Part shown: positions 54,083 to 63,341 of the stretch, one piece after another
Layout: each line of letters opens with the position of its first letter
How positions within the stretch are numbered: position 1 is the first letter of the stretch
The notes under the pieces: model-generated
The model's database searches: none
Seen by the model: the letters and a program-made list of their open reading frames with translations, nothing else
What the model was told of the DNA's origin: nothing
Made by a program: the position numbers and the translations under genes
DNA from: CAVVEC01 sp963770485
GTDB lineage: Bacteria; Acidobacteriota; Terriglobia; Terriglobales; Acidobacteriaceae
Assembly: GCA_963770485.1 (NCBI GenBank)
Contig: CAVYPX010000020.1
Coordinates: 6,300-70,299 of the forward strand
Direction: 5' to 3'
Length of the DNA: 64,000 nt

Positions 54083-54442
54083 GATGTGGTGCAGTTCCTG
54101 GCGGTGAACTCGATTATAGCGGAAACTCTGCCCGCGGTGAAAACGCGGCAGCGATGTGTGCCAAGGATTTCAACAGCTCCTTCGGCAGCCATCGTGCCTC
54201 CGAATTCGCGCAAGTAAATCTTTCCCGACGTCCGGCAATTCCTACCCTGTGTGGCCTGTCCGGCTGCCTTGTATTTTCAGGAGGTTGCGATTGGCACAGA
54301 GCATGCTACCCTAAGCCTAGACGAAGTGGCGCGCAACGGGGCGTTTGAGAGAAAAAACTTCGGCCAGAGGTTTTCTCGGACGCCCCTTGCATTTTCCCTT
54401 CACGTGCACGCAGCAGCCCTCCTCGCACCTTAGACCGCTTGG

Positions 54443-54676
54443 TCAACCTAAAGCCGGCACGAGCCTTGGCTGAACATCCAATCCCGCCCTCCGCAACAGT
54501 CCCGCAATCTCTGGCTCCTTGAACCGCGAGGCGTCAAATTCTACCCGCACAGTGCGCTCTTTCGAATCGAACGTGATCCGGCGGATGCCGTACACTTCCC
54601 TCGCACTGTCGAGGGCGCGCAGTTCGGCCTCGCCCGGCGGCGTGCTATAGCGATAAGCGACTTCCATTTGCGTCAT
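54443..54676 (-). CDS. Small HMA-like protein next to copper ATPase
   Basis: The protein is about 77 residues from the ATG at 54676, which has GGAGAGGAG upstream. The sequence has a ferredoxin-like beta-alpha-beta pattern: AYRYSTPPGEAELRALDSAR, YGIRRITFDSKERTVRVEFD, EIAGLLRRAGLDVQPR. This resembles heavy-metal-associated domains, but the usual metal-binding CxxC is absent. It is divergent from the copper ATPase gene, with 122 bases between starts. The ATPase itself lacks an HMA domain, so this protein could act in trans or bind something other than copper. Confidence 0.6.
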   Translation of the reverse strand: MTQMEVAYRYSTPPGEAELRALDSAREVYGIRRITFDSKERTVRVEFDASRFKEPEIAGLLRRAGLDVQPRLVPALG

Positions 54677-54798
54677 CAGTGTGGCTCCTCTCCTAAAGAT
54701 ACAACAATGCACGGGAGAATCGACCCGCTACCGGAGCGAATCTAATTTTGACAGTGTAATGTTGGAAGATTGGCGAGTATTCTGGGCTGATTCGCTCG

Positions 54799-57330
54799 AT
54801 GGATGATCTTCTCAAGTCCGGGGCGGCCAAATCCGCGGCCGCCGTCAAGGACCCCGTCTGCGGGATGGCGGTGGACCCAGTCACCGCACGTCACCGGTTT
54901 GAGCACGCCGGGGAGACTTACTACTTTTGTTGCGGGCATTGCGGGGAAAAATTCCAAGCCGATCCTGAAAAGTATCTGAAGCCGCCGGTGCATACTCACG
55001 GAGGCTTGGTAACACTCGGCGCCACATCCGCACAGCCCATAAAACTCGGACAGAGCGGACAAGCAAAACGAGTTGGACCCCCTTTGGCAAAATCCGCACC
55101 AGCCGGGCGAGGCAATTACGTTTGCCCGATGTGTCCCGAGGTGCGAGAAAGCAAACCGGGACCATGTCCGAGTTGTGGTATGGCTCTCGAAGCAGAGCTG
55201 CCAGTTGCCGCCACGCACACCGAATATACCTGCCCCATGCATCCGGAAATCATGCGGCCCGGGCCGGGGTTTTGTCCGATCTGCGGCATGGCGCTCGAAC
55301 CGCGCACGGTCACTGCCAAGGAAGAAGAAAATCCCGAACTGCGCGACATGACTCGCCGCTTCTGGGTCAGCCTGATTCTTACCGCGCCTCTGCTGGCCGG
55401 CGCCATGGCCGACATGTTGCCCGATATGCCGGTGGAGCACGCTCTGCCCGGCGCTTGGTTACCGTGGATCGATCTGGCCCTGGCTACTCCAGCAGTTCTG
55501 TGGGGAGGTTGGCCGTTCTTTCAGCGCGGCTGGGCGTCCATCGTCAATCGCTCCACCAACATGTTCACGCTGATCGCGATGGGCACCGGAGTGGCTTACC
55601 TCTACAGCCTGATGGCGACCGTTTTCCCGGGAATCTTTCCCGCGTCATTCCGCGAGATGAGCGGGAACCCTCCGGTTTACTTTGAAGCCGCCGCTGCCAT
55701 CGTGACGCTGGTGCTTTTGGGACAGGTGCTTGAACTCCGCGCCCGCAGCCGTACTGGCGCCGCCATTCGCGCCCTGCTCGACCTGACTCCGAAGACCGCC
55801 CGCATTGTGCGCGAAGGCAGGGAAGAAGACATTCCGCTGGAACAGGTGAAACCCGGCGACCGGCTGCGCGTGCGTCCCGGCGAAAAAATTCCGGTGGATG
55901 GCGTGGTGCTTGAAGGGAACAGTTCAATCGACGAGTCCATGATCACGGGTGAGTCGATACCGGTTGCGAAATCCTCCGGTGACCGCGTGATTGGCGCCAC
56001 GGTGAACGCAACGGGATCGTTCGTGATGCGGGCCGAGCATGTCGGCAGCGAGATGCTGCTGGCCCAAATCGTCCGGATGGTCAGCCAGGCGCAACGCAGC
56101 CGGGCGCCCATTCAGCGCTTGGCGGATCGCGTAGCGGCCTGGTTTGTTCCGGCGGTGATTGGCATTGCTGGCCTTACGTTTGTCGTCTGGAGCCTGCTCG
56201 GGCCTGAGCCTCGTCTGGCACACGCGCTGGTGAATGCCGTGGCCGTGCTGATTATTGCGTGTCCGTGCGCTCTGGGATTGGCGACTCCGATGGCGATCAT
56301 GGTTGGCACGGGTCGGGGCGCAAGCGCGGGCGTGCTTATCAAAAACGCCGAAGCGCTGGAGATTCTGGAGAAAGTGGACACGCTGGTGGTGGACAAGACC
56401 GGCACATTGACCGAAGGCAGGCCCAGTGTCGAATCCGTAGTCGCGATCTCGGACATAGACGAATCTGAGTTGGTTCGTCTGGCAGCCAGCTTGGAGAAGG
56501 GAAGTGAGCATCCCCTGGGCTCTGCCATTGTCGCTGCTGCGAAGGACAATCGTTTCACTTTGTCCAAAGCCACCGAGTTCCAGTCGCGGACCGGGCTCGG
56601 CGTCAGCGGCCGCGTGGACGGCAAAGCTGTAGTCGCCGGAAATGAGAAGATTCTGAAAGACCTCGGCATCTCAACAGATGCACTGGCTGTTCACGCGGAA
56701 GAACTCCGCAGCGATGGTCAGACAGTGATTTTCGTCGCCGTCGATGGCCGGGCGGCGGGATTGATTGGCATTGCCGATCCCATCAAAACCTCCACTCCGC
56801 AGGCGCTGCGTGATCTCAAAGATGCAGGGTTGCGCATTGTCATGCTTACCGGGGATAGCCGCGCCACTGCCGAAGCTGTGGCTCGCAAGCTCGGCCTCGA
56901 CGAGTTCGAGGCGGAGGTCCTGCCGGAGAAGAAATCCGAAGTGATACGCCGCCTGCAGAAGGAAGGACGAACGGTTGCCATGGCTGGTGACGGTATCAAT
57001 GATGCTCCCGCGCTGGCTCAAGCAGACGTGGGAATCGCGATGGGCACGGGCACGGACGTCGCTATGGAGAGTGCCGGAGTGACCCTGGTAAAGGGCGATC
57101 TAGCCGGAATCGTTCGTGCCCGCAAGCTGAGTCAGGCGACCATGCGCAATATCCGGCAGAATCTTTTCTTCGCTTTTATCTACAACTCGATCGGAGTGCC
57201 GATTGCCGCCGGCGTGCTGTATCCGTTCTTTGGATTATTGCTCAGCCCGATCCTGGCGGCCGCAGCCATGAGCTTCAGCTCCGTTTCTGTGATCACGAAT
57301 TCGCTGCGCCTGCGGAGGGTGGAGCTGTAG
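54799..57330 (+). CDS. copA: Copper-exporting P1B-type ATPase with YHS and two HMBD domains
   Basis: The 843-residue protein has an unusual N-terminus. A YHS domain comes first (residues ~17-60, DPVCGMAVDPVTARHRFEHA, then YYFCCGHCGEKFQADPEKYL). Two heavy-metal-binding domains follow (YVCPMCPEVRESKPGPCPSC, YTCPMHPEIMRPGPGFCPIC). Membrane helices start near residue 185. The CPC ion motif is IIACPCALGLATP (C488-P-C490), the phosphorylated Asp is D532 in DKTGTLTEG, and VAMAGDGINDAPALAQADVG is intact. Phosphatase-domain TGES and HP (GSEHPLGSAI) are present. It exports Cu+ (or Ag+). A classical N-terminal HMA domain is missing. Confidence 0.92.
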   Translation: MDDLLKSGAAKSAAAVKDPVCGMAVDPVTARHRFEHAGETYYFCCGHCGEKFQADPEKYLKPPVHTHGGLVTLGATSAQPIKLGQSGQAKRVGPPLAKSAPAGRGNYVCPMCPEVRESKPGPCPSCGMALEAELPVAATHTEYTCPMHPEIMRPGPGFCPICGMALEPRTVTAKEEENPELRDMTRRFWVSLILTAPLLAGAMADMLPDMPVEHALPGAWLPWIDLALATPAVLWGGWPFFQRGWASIVNRSTNMFTLIAMGTGVAYLYSLMATVFPGIFPASFREMSGNPPVYFEAAAAIVTLVLLGQVLELRARSRTGAAIRALLDLTPKTARIVREGREEDIPLEQVKPGDRLRVRPGEKIPVDGVVLEGNSSIDESMITGESIPVAKSSGDRVIGATVNATGSFVMRAEHVGSEMLLAQIVRMVSQAQRSRAPIQRLADRVAAWFVPAVIGIAGLTFVVWSLLGPEPRLAHALVNAVAVLIIACPCALGLATPMAIMVGTGRGASAGVLIKNAEALEILEKVDTLVVDKTGTLTEGRPSVESVVAISDIDESELVRLAASLEKGSEHPLGSAIVAAAKDNRFTLSKATEFQSRTGLGVSGRVDGKAVVAGNEKILKDLGISTDALAVHAEELRSDGQTVIFVAVDGRAAGLIGIADPIKTSTPQALRDLKDAGLRIVMLTGDSRATAEAVARKLGLDEFEAEVLPEKKSEVIRRLQKEGRTVAMAGDGINDAPALAQADVGIAMGTGTDVAMESAGVTLVKGDLAGIVRARKLSQATMRNIRQNLFFAFIYNSIGVPIAAGVLYPFFGLLLSPILAAAAMSFSSVSVITNSLRLRRVEL

Positions 57331-57354
57331 GAGCCCGGCGAAAAGGTAATGGTT

Positions 57355-57443
57355 TGTCATTCCGAGGAGCGAGAGCGACGAGGAACCTGCAGTTTCCCTT
57401 GGATCGTGAAGAACTGCAGATCCCTCGCACGCTCGGGATGACA
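57355..57443. repeat. Dispersed inverted-repeat element
   Basis: The ends TGTCATTCCGAG (57355) and CTCGGGATGACA (57432-57443) pair with one wobble. Inside, CTGCAGTT and AACTGCAG form a second stem. It lies between the convergent copper ATPase and serine hydrolase genes, and has the same end type as the element at 32769, so it probably ends both transcripts or is a mobile repeat. Confidence 0.65.
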
Positions 57444-57468
57444 ACAAGGTAGGACCCAGACACTCTTA

Positions 57469-58608
57469 TCAGTTCGAGACCGCCGCCAGAACATAGTCCG
57501 TCAGCAGCTTCTCCGTCTGTTCGTGCATGCCCTTGGTGTTGTAGTTAGTGCTGGTGATTACGACGACCATATCCAGCTCCGGAAAGGCTGCGATTTTATT
57601 TCCGCCGTTGCCGGACATGAAATATGCGGCATACGTCTTCTCTCCAGACTTGAAGCTCCTCAGCCACCACAAATATCCGTAGAGAGTCTGGCCGTCGATC
57701 CGCACATGTGGCTGGGTCGAAGTCTTAACCCAGCTTTCGGACACGAGCCGCTTTCCGCTCCACATTCCTCCGTTCAGATACAGTTGCGCCAGCTTCAGCA
57801 GATCCTGGCTCTGCAGCCCAAGCCCCCCTCCGGTCTGCGCCTCGCCCAGCGGTGAGAACTTCCAATCGGCCTTCTCGATCCCCATCGGCCCAAGCAAATT
57901 GTTTCTGGCGAAATCCTCCACCCGAGTTTTGGTCGATCGTTCCAGCACTCTACCCAGTAGAAATACGCCCGCCGTGCAGTAACTAAAGCTGCGATCGTAG
58001 GGAGAATCTTTCGGCTTGGTGGCCCATGGCGCAAATCCTTTGATGGGCAGATCGAGCGCCAACTTGGCCCAATCCTCGATCAGGTACATCCGTTCTTCGT
58101 TACCCCGGGAGAAATCGTTCCAGTCATCGCACTCCAGCAGGGAACTCATGGTAAGCAAGTCTTCCACGGTAATCTTGGCCTTGCGCGGATCGGGATTCTG
58201 CAACGGCTGCTTGTCGGCGAAGAACGGCAGGATGGGAATGTCAACACCGGCCAGCAGGCCTTTATCAATCGCAATGCCGATCAGCATGCTGGTGACAGAC
58301 TTCGTGGCCGAGCGCGTGTCCATAAGGGTGGTTGCATCCGTTCCCCCGAAGTAGGCCTCATAAGCCAGTTTTCCGTGCCGCGCAATCAGGACGCTGGTGA
58401 TCTTCTTGAATTCCTCCGAGCGAATGGCTTTTTCCATCGCCTGAAGTTTGCTCGGCGTGAGTCCGACCGTCTCGGCACTGGCCGTCGGCCACTCATTTGG
58501 TTTTGCGTCCGGAGACGGCGTTGCACTCCCGTTTTGCGCGCCTGCCACTAACGCAGACAGGGCGGTCCCTGCAAGAGCCAAGAACAACAGGAAGGTCTTT
58601 TTTCTCAT
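57469..58608 (-). CDS. Exported serine hydrolase of the beta-lactamase (class C/D,D-peptidase) fold
   Basis: The 379-residue protein has a signal peptide (LLFLALAGTALSALVAGA). Catalytic landmarks are S100-A-T-K103 in LMDTRSATKSVTSM and the Tyr motif in FSYCTAGVFLLGRVLER. A late YFMSGNGGNKIAAFPELDMV takes the place of the usual KTG/HxG strand. This suits a serine esterase or D-aminopeptidase-like enzyme rather than a dedicated antibiotic beta-lactamase. It is isolated and convergent with copA. Confidence 0.85.
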   Translation of the reverse strand: MRKKTFLLFLALAGTALSALVAGAQNGSATPSPDAKPNEWPTASAETVGLTPSKLQAMEKAIRSEEFKKITSVLIARHGKLAYEAYFGGTDATTLMDTRSATKSVTSMLIGIAIDKGLLAGVDIPILPFFADKQPLQNPDPRKAKITVEDLLTMSSLLECDDWNDFSRGNEERMYLIEDWAKLALDLPIKGFAPWATKPKDSPYDRSFSYCTAGVFLLGRVLERSTKTRVEDFARNNLLGPMGIEKADWKFSPLGEAQTGGGLGLQSQDLLKLAQLYLNGGMWSGKRLVSESWVKTSTQPHVRIDGQTLYGYLWWLRSFKSGEKTYAAYFMSGNGGNKIAAFPELDMVVVITSTNYNTKGMHEQTEKLLTDYVLAAVSN

Positions 58609-58763
58609 AGCACCTGCACTTCGATGGAATAGAAACCCCGGCCTAAAGACGTGCCAGCATCAAATTTGTTATCCGCAACGTCGCGAATAATGCTCCGTTA
58701 GGATGGGCACCCGCAGCTTGGTCAGGTAGGATAACGGGGCACCTGCGTTATACTTGACGCAGG

Positions 58764-60092
58764 ATGGCGGACAGTTCGCAGAAGACGTTTTACCTTGAAA
58801 CCTTCGGCTGCCAGATGAATGTGCATGACTCGGAGAAAGTCATCGGCACGCTCGTTTCCGAAGGCTACCGCCAGGTCGCGACCGTCGAGGAAGCCGGACT
58901 GATCCTCTACAATACCTGCTCCATCCGCGATAAGGCGGAGCAGAAGGTCTTTCACCGGCTCGCGGATTACAAGAAGCTTCAGGCCCAGGGCAAGAAATTT
59001 GGCGTGCTGGGCTGCGTGGCGCAGCAGGAAGGTGAAAAGATTTTCGAACGCGCGCCGCACGTGTCGCTGGTCTGCGGTTCGGCGTCCTATCGAAATCTGC
59101 CGGAGATGCTGATCCAGATTGAGGCAGGGAAGCGGCGCGTCACCGGATTGGACGATCGCCAAACCGACGAGTGCTTTGAAACCGAATTCACTGCCCGCAC
59201 CAACCCTCACCGGGGCTACATCACGATCATTGAGGGCTGCGACAAGTTTTGCGCCTACTGCGTGGTTCCCTTCACCCGCGGCAAAGAGCGCAGTCGCACA
59301 TCGGATTCGGTGCTGGCCGAGGCCCGCCAGATGGCCGATCTGGGCTACACCGAAATCCAGTTGCTCGGCCAGAACGTCAATTCCTATAAAGATCCAGCGG
59401 GCAAGAAAACTTTCGCTGAGCTGCTTGCGGCCGTTGGCGAGGTACCCGGCATCAAGCGCGTACGGTTCACCACCTCGCATCCCAGAGATTTCGGTCGTGA
59501 CATCATCGAAGCGATCGATTCGGTTCCTACCCTGTGCGACCACGTTCACTTGCCGGTGCAGAGCGGCGCCACGCGCGTGCTGGATGCCATGCAGCGTCTC
59601 TATACTCGCGAGCAGTACCTGGAACGCATTTCGTGGATGAAGGCGGCGCAGCGGGAGATCAGCATCACGACCGACATTATCGTGGGTTTTCCGGGCGAGA
59701 CTGAAGCCGACTTCGAGGAAACCCTGTCGCTGCTCGATGAAGTTCAATACGATGCCATCTTCGGGTTTAAGTATTCGCCGCGGCCCAATACTCCGTCGCT
59801 GAGCCTTGAGGACGCGATTCCCGATGCGGAGAAAGCTCGCCGCCTGGCGGTGGTGAACGAGAAACAGCGCGAGATCCAAAGGAGACGCAACGAAAAGCAT
59901 CTGGGGAAGATTGTTGAAGTAATGGTTGAGGGTAGAAATGAGGCGCGCGGCCAGTGGATCGGCCGGACCTCGCAAAACAAAGTATTGAATTTCACAGTTC
60001 CGGAAGGCGGCATGCCGGGTCTCGGTGGCTACGTAACTGTCGTCACTACCGGCAGTTTTCCCAACAGCCTTCTGGGCGAAATGGTGGTATAA
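58764..60092 (+). CDS. miaB: tRNA-2-methylthio-N6-dimethylallyladenosine synthase MiaB
   Basis: The 442-residue protein has the whole MiaB layout: UPF0004 domain with Cys in FGCQMNVHDSE, NTCSIRDKAEQK and VLGCVAQQEGEK; the radical-SAM CxxxCxxC in EGCDKFCAYCVVPFTRGKER; IQLLGQNVNSYKD; and DHVHLPVQSGATRVLDAM. A C-terminal TRAM domain follows (GKIVEVMVEGRNEARGQWIG). It adds the methylthio group at A37 of tRNAs reading codons that start with U. It is followed 34 bases later by the DUF151 gene. Confidence 0.95.
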   Translation: MADSSQKTFYLETFGCQMNVHDSEKVIGTLVSEGYRQVATVEEAGLILYNTCSIRDKAEQKVFHRLADYKKLQAQGKKFGVLGCVAQQEGEKIFERAPHVSLVCGSASYRNLPEMLIQIEAGKRRVTGLDDRQTDECFETEFTARTNPHRGYITIIEGCDKFCAYCVVPFTRGKERSRTSDSVLAEARQMADLGYTEIQLLGQNVNSYKDPAGKKTFAELLAAVGEVPGIKRVRFTTSHPRDFGRDIIEAIDSVPTLCDHVHLPVQSGATRVLDAMQRLYTREQYLERISWMKAAQREISITTDIIVGFPGETEADFEETLSLLDEVQYDAIFGFKYSPRPNTPSLSLEDAIPDAEKARRLAVVNEKQREIQRRRNEKHLGKIVEVMVEGRNEARGQWIGRTSQNKVLNFTVPEGGMPGLGGYVTVVTTGSFPNSLLGEMVV

Positions 60093-60126
60093 AGCACTTT
60101 CAGTTGCCAATTTGGCGGAGATCACG

Positions 60127-60612
60127 ATGGAAGTAGAAATGAAAATTCGCGGACTACTGATGGACCCAGTTACTAATATGCCCATCGTGATCCTTAAGGA
60201 TGCAGGCAGCGACACCGTGTTGCCGATTTGGGTGGGGATTTACGAAGCCAACGCGATCGCGCTCGAGATCGAGAAGGTCAGCACGCCACGGCCCATGACC
60301 CATGACTTGATCAAGAACGTATTAGTGGGGCTGGATGCGGCGGTGCACAAGGTGGTGGTGACTGAGCTGCGGGAAGATACGTTTTATGCGGTGATCTGGC
60401 TGGAGCGCCAGGGGCAGGTCATCAGCGTGGACTCCCGGCCGTCGGATGCGCTCGCGTTGGCGTTGCGCGTCGATTGCCCCATCTTTGTGGAAGACGAAGT
60501 TTTGAAGAACTCCAAACTGGCTACAACCGCCTCTGATCGCGTCACCAGCGAAGAACTGCGTAAGTGGCTGGAAGGGCTGAATGACGAGGACCTGGGACGA
60601 TATAAGATGTAG
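60127..60612 (+). CDS. DUF151 bifunctional-nuclease family protein
   Basis: The protein is about 161 residues from the ATG at 60127, seven bases after GGAG. It fits DUF151: MKIRGLLMDPVTNMPIVILK, VLPIWVGIYEANAIALEIEK, PRPMTHDLIKNVL and VDSRPSDALALALRVDCPIF. An acidic C-terminal helix follows. Related proteins have been reported as having DNase/RNase activity; the cellular role is not known. It probably shares a transcript with miaB. Confidence 0.87.
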   Translation: MEVEMKIRGLLMDPVTNMPIVILKDAGSDTVLPIWVGIYEANAIALEIEKVSTPRPMTHDLIKNVLVGLDAAVHKVVVTELREDTFYAVIWLERQGQVISVDSRPSDALALALRVDCPIFVEDEVLKNSKLATTASDRVTSEELRKWLEGLNDEDLGRYKM

Positions 60613-60614
60613 GA

Positions 60615-60699
60615 ATTGAGTGATTGAATCATTGAGTCAACCAATCATTGGAAAGCGAGACTCAATGAATCAATGACTCAATGAATCAATGATTCAATC
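60615..60699. repeat. Low-complexity ATTGA/TCAAT repeats
   Basis: The gap after the DUF151 gene is built from about eight copies of an ATTGA-like unit and its complement (AATGAATCAATGACTCAATG). It can fold on itself. No promoter or gene was recognised inside. Confidence 0.7.
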
Positions 60700-60704
60700 T
60701 CTTC

Positions 60705-61019
60705 ATGCCTGATCCGGCTGAACAACTCCAGCAAATCTATCTGGCCGGTTTCGAACTCAAGACCTTCGATCGTTTTCCGAAGTGCGTGGGAGTGGTGCGG
60801 GACAACTGTATCGCGCTGCTCGTGCCCACGCCCGATGGCCTGCAGATGCTGGGCACGCCTGGCTGGCTATTGGGGGAAGTGATGGGGGTTCTCACCGAAG
60901 TCGGTGGGCGGCAGGTGTTCCAGGCCAAGCAGGAGACGGTCGAAGCAACGCCGGAGAGGCTGGATGCGCTGAACCGGTTCCGGCGCGAGCTGAAAGAGCT
61001 GCTGAGAAAGGAACTGTAG
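60705..61019 (+). CDS. Small conserved-looking protein of unknown function
   Basis: The 104-residue protein has no recognised domain. It has an N-terminal alpha/beta part (QQIYLAGFELKTFDRFPKCV, NCIALLVPTPDGLQMLGTPG) and a charged C-terminal helix (LDALNRFRRELKELLRKEL). Its ATG is about six bases after a repeat and has no clear ribosome-binding site. The single Cys and absence of a signal peptide suggest a cytoplasmic protein. Confidence 0.65.
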   Translation: MPDPAEQLQQIYLAGFELKTFDRFPKCVGVVRDNCIALLVPTPDGLQMLGTPGWLLGEVMGVLTEVGGRQVFQAKQETVEATPERLDALNRFRRELKELLRKEL

Positions 61020-61152
61020 CTGATCCCCTGGAGGGGCAGTCGGGGCCTCAGCGTGGTGCTCTACATCGAGGCAAGATCACAACCCCTGCCGAATGGGTCA
61101 CTCAAGATTTGAGGGCGTCCTGCCGATGACTCAGGGGTGCGAGGGGTTTTCC

Positions 61153-62079
61153 ATGCTGTCTCTCGATAAAAGCATCAAACCGGCGGTTCGCCATCAGCTG
61201 TTGTTTAGCCAAGAGTTGCTGACAAACTCGGATTATCGGAATTCCGCTGACGGCGATCTGCAACGGCTGGCGCACGACGTCATCCTTTCCGACGATGCCG
61301 CCGAACTCGCCGTGGCCGCCATCTGCCTCCAGCTCGGCTGGGCGGCGCACACTCGCCGGCCTTCGGTTACAGATTACTTTGGGTGGCTTAGTCAAAGGGG
61401 AGGCTCCGGCGGCTCTGTTCCTGGGGTGGATTACCTCACCGAGTTGCATAAAACGCGCATGAATTTACAGAATCGGTTCATCCTGCCGGACCCCAAGCGA
61501 TGGGAAGGAGTGAAGGAAGCCACCTTGGGATTTATCGGCACATGGTGCGGCAAATATCTGCATGCCCATCTTAGAAAGCCGGATCTGAAGCAGCCTGCGC
61601 CGAAGCCGGGAACTCAGACGGCTGCCGCAAAGACGTTGCGGGACCGGAACAGCAATACCGACGTGCGGCCGGTGTCGTCCAGCGCCCAGGACGAAGTCGG
61701 GCAGTCGGCTCCGGAAGAAGACAGCTTGGCCAGGCCTAAGGACCGCCGTCGCAACGTTCGCTACGATTGCGAGGGCACAGGCCAGACCAGTGTCGCAGGC
61801 ACCTGGAAACCGGTTGAGGTTCGAGTGCTGAATCTGAGTTTGGGAGGCTGTTACGTGGAGACCAACTGGCCCTGCGAGGTCGGAACCCGGTTGGAAGTCT
61901 TGCTGCGGGTGAATGGGCTGCCGTTTCGCTCCATGGGAGTGGTGAGAGCGGTCTACGGTTCCTCGGGATTGGGAGTTGAGTTTATCGGGCTGAGTGCTCT
62001 CCGGCAGCGGCAATTGCAGGACCTTCTTGTGGAATTAGAGGAACGAACGCTAAACGGGGCAGCCAGCAGGGGCGGGTAG
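61153..62079 (+). CDS. PilZ-domain protein
   Basis: The protein is about 308 residues. The ATG at 61153 has GAGGGG six bases upstream and is preferred over in-frame ATGs at 61093 and 61126. The N-terminal 160 residues are unrecognised, with a helical region (LAHDVILSDDAAELAVAAIC). A polar linker follows. The C-terminal PilZ domain has the RxxxR arginines (DRRRNVRYDC) and NLSLGGCYVET with the second c-di-GMP motif, then VGTRLEVLLRVNGLPFRSMG and SSGLGVEFIGLS. It probably binds cyclic di-GMP. No cyclase is adjacent. Confidence 0.82.
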   Translation: MLSLDKSIKPAVRHQLLFSQELLTNSDYRNSADGDLQRLAHDVILSDDAAELAVAAICLQLGWAAHTRRPSVTDYFGWLSQRGGSGGSVPGVDYLTELHKTRMNLQNRFILPDPKRWEGVKEATLGFIGTWCGKYLHAHLRKPDLKQPAPKPGTQTAAAKTLRDRNSNTDVRPVSSSAQDEVGQSAPEEDSLARPKDRRRNVRYDCEGTGQTSVAGTWKPVEVRVLNLSLGGCYVETNWPCEVGTRLEVLLRVNGLPFRSMGVVRAVYGSSGLGVEFIGLSALRQRQLQDLLVELEERTLNGAASRGG

Positions 62080-62190
62080 AGCCGGGGTGGGAATTGGGCC
62101 GTGGGCAAGCCGCTCGGCGTAGTTGACATAATACCTGTCGTGGGCCCTTATCGGAACCTGAGTGAGATTCTCGGCTCTGAGTCGAAAGGT

Positions 62191-62340
62191 TCATGCGCGG
62201 GCAGCCTCGGCTTTCTTGGTGCTTCCCTTGGGGCGCCCACCGCGCTTGCCGTTCTCGCGGGCGGTTGCGGTTTTCTTGCGGCTCTTCGCGAGGCCGCCCA
62301 AACGCCCCAAGGTCGCTGCCGCTTTGGTTATCTTTCGCAT
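62191..62340 (-). CDS. Very small basic protein (49 residues)
   Basis: A minus-strand frame starts with ATG at 62340 and encodes 49 residues with about 15 Lys/Arg. Motifs are MRKITKAAATLGRLGGLAKS and ARENGKRGGRPKGSTKKAEA. The ARENGKRGGRPK core is common in small proteins of plasmids and phages and resembles an AT-hook or a basic nucleic-acid-binding tail. There is no ribosome-binding site, but a TTGACA at 62372-62377 (minus strand) is followed 17 bases later by TAGTGT, so a leaderless transcript is possible. Confidence 0.5.
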   Translation of the reverse strand: MRKITKAAATLGRLGGLAKSRKKTATARENGKRGGRPKGSTKKAEAARA

Positions 62341-62433
62341 GGGACGCAACACTACCGCTTGGGTTTTGTTCTGTCAAATAATTTCGTTAGACCGTTGAAA
62401 ACTTAGGTAACTTCGGGCAGCCCGGCGAGAGAT

Positions 62434-62931
62434 TTGCACAACCATTCACAGCCACGTGCACGAGCGAGTGGGCACGGTCCAAGAAATCCGCAGAACTCAC
62501 AGCCTCTCCGAAAATCCACCGAGGGACACTGTGCTATCACTTTCCCCGTGTCATTGTTCAAGCGTACCTGTCCTTGCGGTGAACGGTTTGTGACAACAAG
62601 GCGCAACGTGCGGTGGCATTCCAATCGCTGTCGTCGTGCGAAAGCTGACTATGTACGGCGCCGGGGGTACCAACTCAAAGTAAATGGCGGTGCCCACACG
62701 GATGCAGAGTGGCGCGAACTGGTGCAGCGATTCGATTTCCGCTGTTTTTATTGTGGTGAGTTTTTGGAGACTCCAACAAGGGATCACGTCACACCGATCA
62801 GCAAGGGCGGATCTGATGCAATCACAAACATCATCCCCGCGTGCCAGAAGTGTAATTCGCGCCGAGGGAATAAACCATTTTTTCCGAAATTTCCAACGTC
62901 ATGCTTTTCTGCTCAAGGGGTACGTCTATGA
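62434..62931 (+). CDS. HNH endonuclease with N-terminal zinc motif
   Basis: The frame is 165 residues from a TTG; a GTG at 62548 is an alternative that would drop the polar N-terminus. A four-Cys-type motif (RTCPCGERF, then RWHSNRCRR) comes first. The C-terminal HNH domain is complete: FDFRCFYCGEFLETPTRDHV, TPISKGGSDAITNIIPACQK, CNSRRGNK. HNH enzymes of this size are common in phages and integrative elements. Its stop overlaps the start of the next gene (ATGA). Confidence 0.78.
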   Translation: MHNHSQPRARASGHGPRNPQNSQPLRKSTEGHCAITFPVSLFKRTCPCGERFVTTRRNVRWHSNRCRRAKADYVRRRGYQLKVNGGAHTDAEWRELVQRFDFRCFYCGEFLETPTRDHVTPISKGGSDAITNIIPACQKCNSRRGNKPFFPKFPTSCFSAQGVRL

Positions 62932-63239
62932 GTTTTCCACAACACGATCCACGCTGTCCTGAGTGCTCGGGTTCCGGTTGGAAAATGGTGCAAGTGTTCG
63001 AAGCGTTCTACGGGAAGATGGGCCGGCGAGCAAGCCGCTGCGGTTGTCGCGTGTCGCCGGAACTGCTAACGACGCGGAGGGTTCAAGAAACTAGCGCGCG
63101 AGCGACCGGGCAGCTTCTTGATTACGGTGAATTTATGGGACGCTTCGCGCAGATCGTAGCAGACAAAGCAATGTACAAGAAACCATCAGCGGGAGAGCCC
63201 CAAACCGTTTTGCAATTTCCCAAGCCGGAGAGCGCTTGA
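62928..63239 (+). CDS. Small zinc-ribbon protein coupled to the HNH gene
   Basis: The protein is about 103 residues from the ATG at 62928, which overlaps the HNH stop by four bases. The first part has a Cys-rich motif DPRCPECSGSGWKMV followed later by RCGCRV, consistent with a zinc ribbon. The C-terminus is basic to neutral and helical (LDYGEFMGRFAQIVADKAMY). No family recognised. Its coupling to the HNH gene suggests a joint role in a mobile element. Confidence 0.6.
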   Translation: MSFPQHDPRCPECSGSGWKMVQVFEAFYGKMGRRASRCGCRVSPELLTTRRVQETSARATGQLLDYGEFMGRFAQIVADKAMYKKPSAGEPQTVLQFPKPESA

Positions 63240-63341
63240 GTTCATCGGCCCGGCCCGGTGAAGCACCACCGGACTGCGGCCAATGGCTCTGGCGATTCTC
63301 CGCGACCTCCTTTCCTCACCGAATTTAACTCCAAAACCGCA

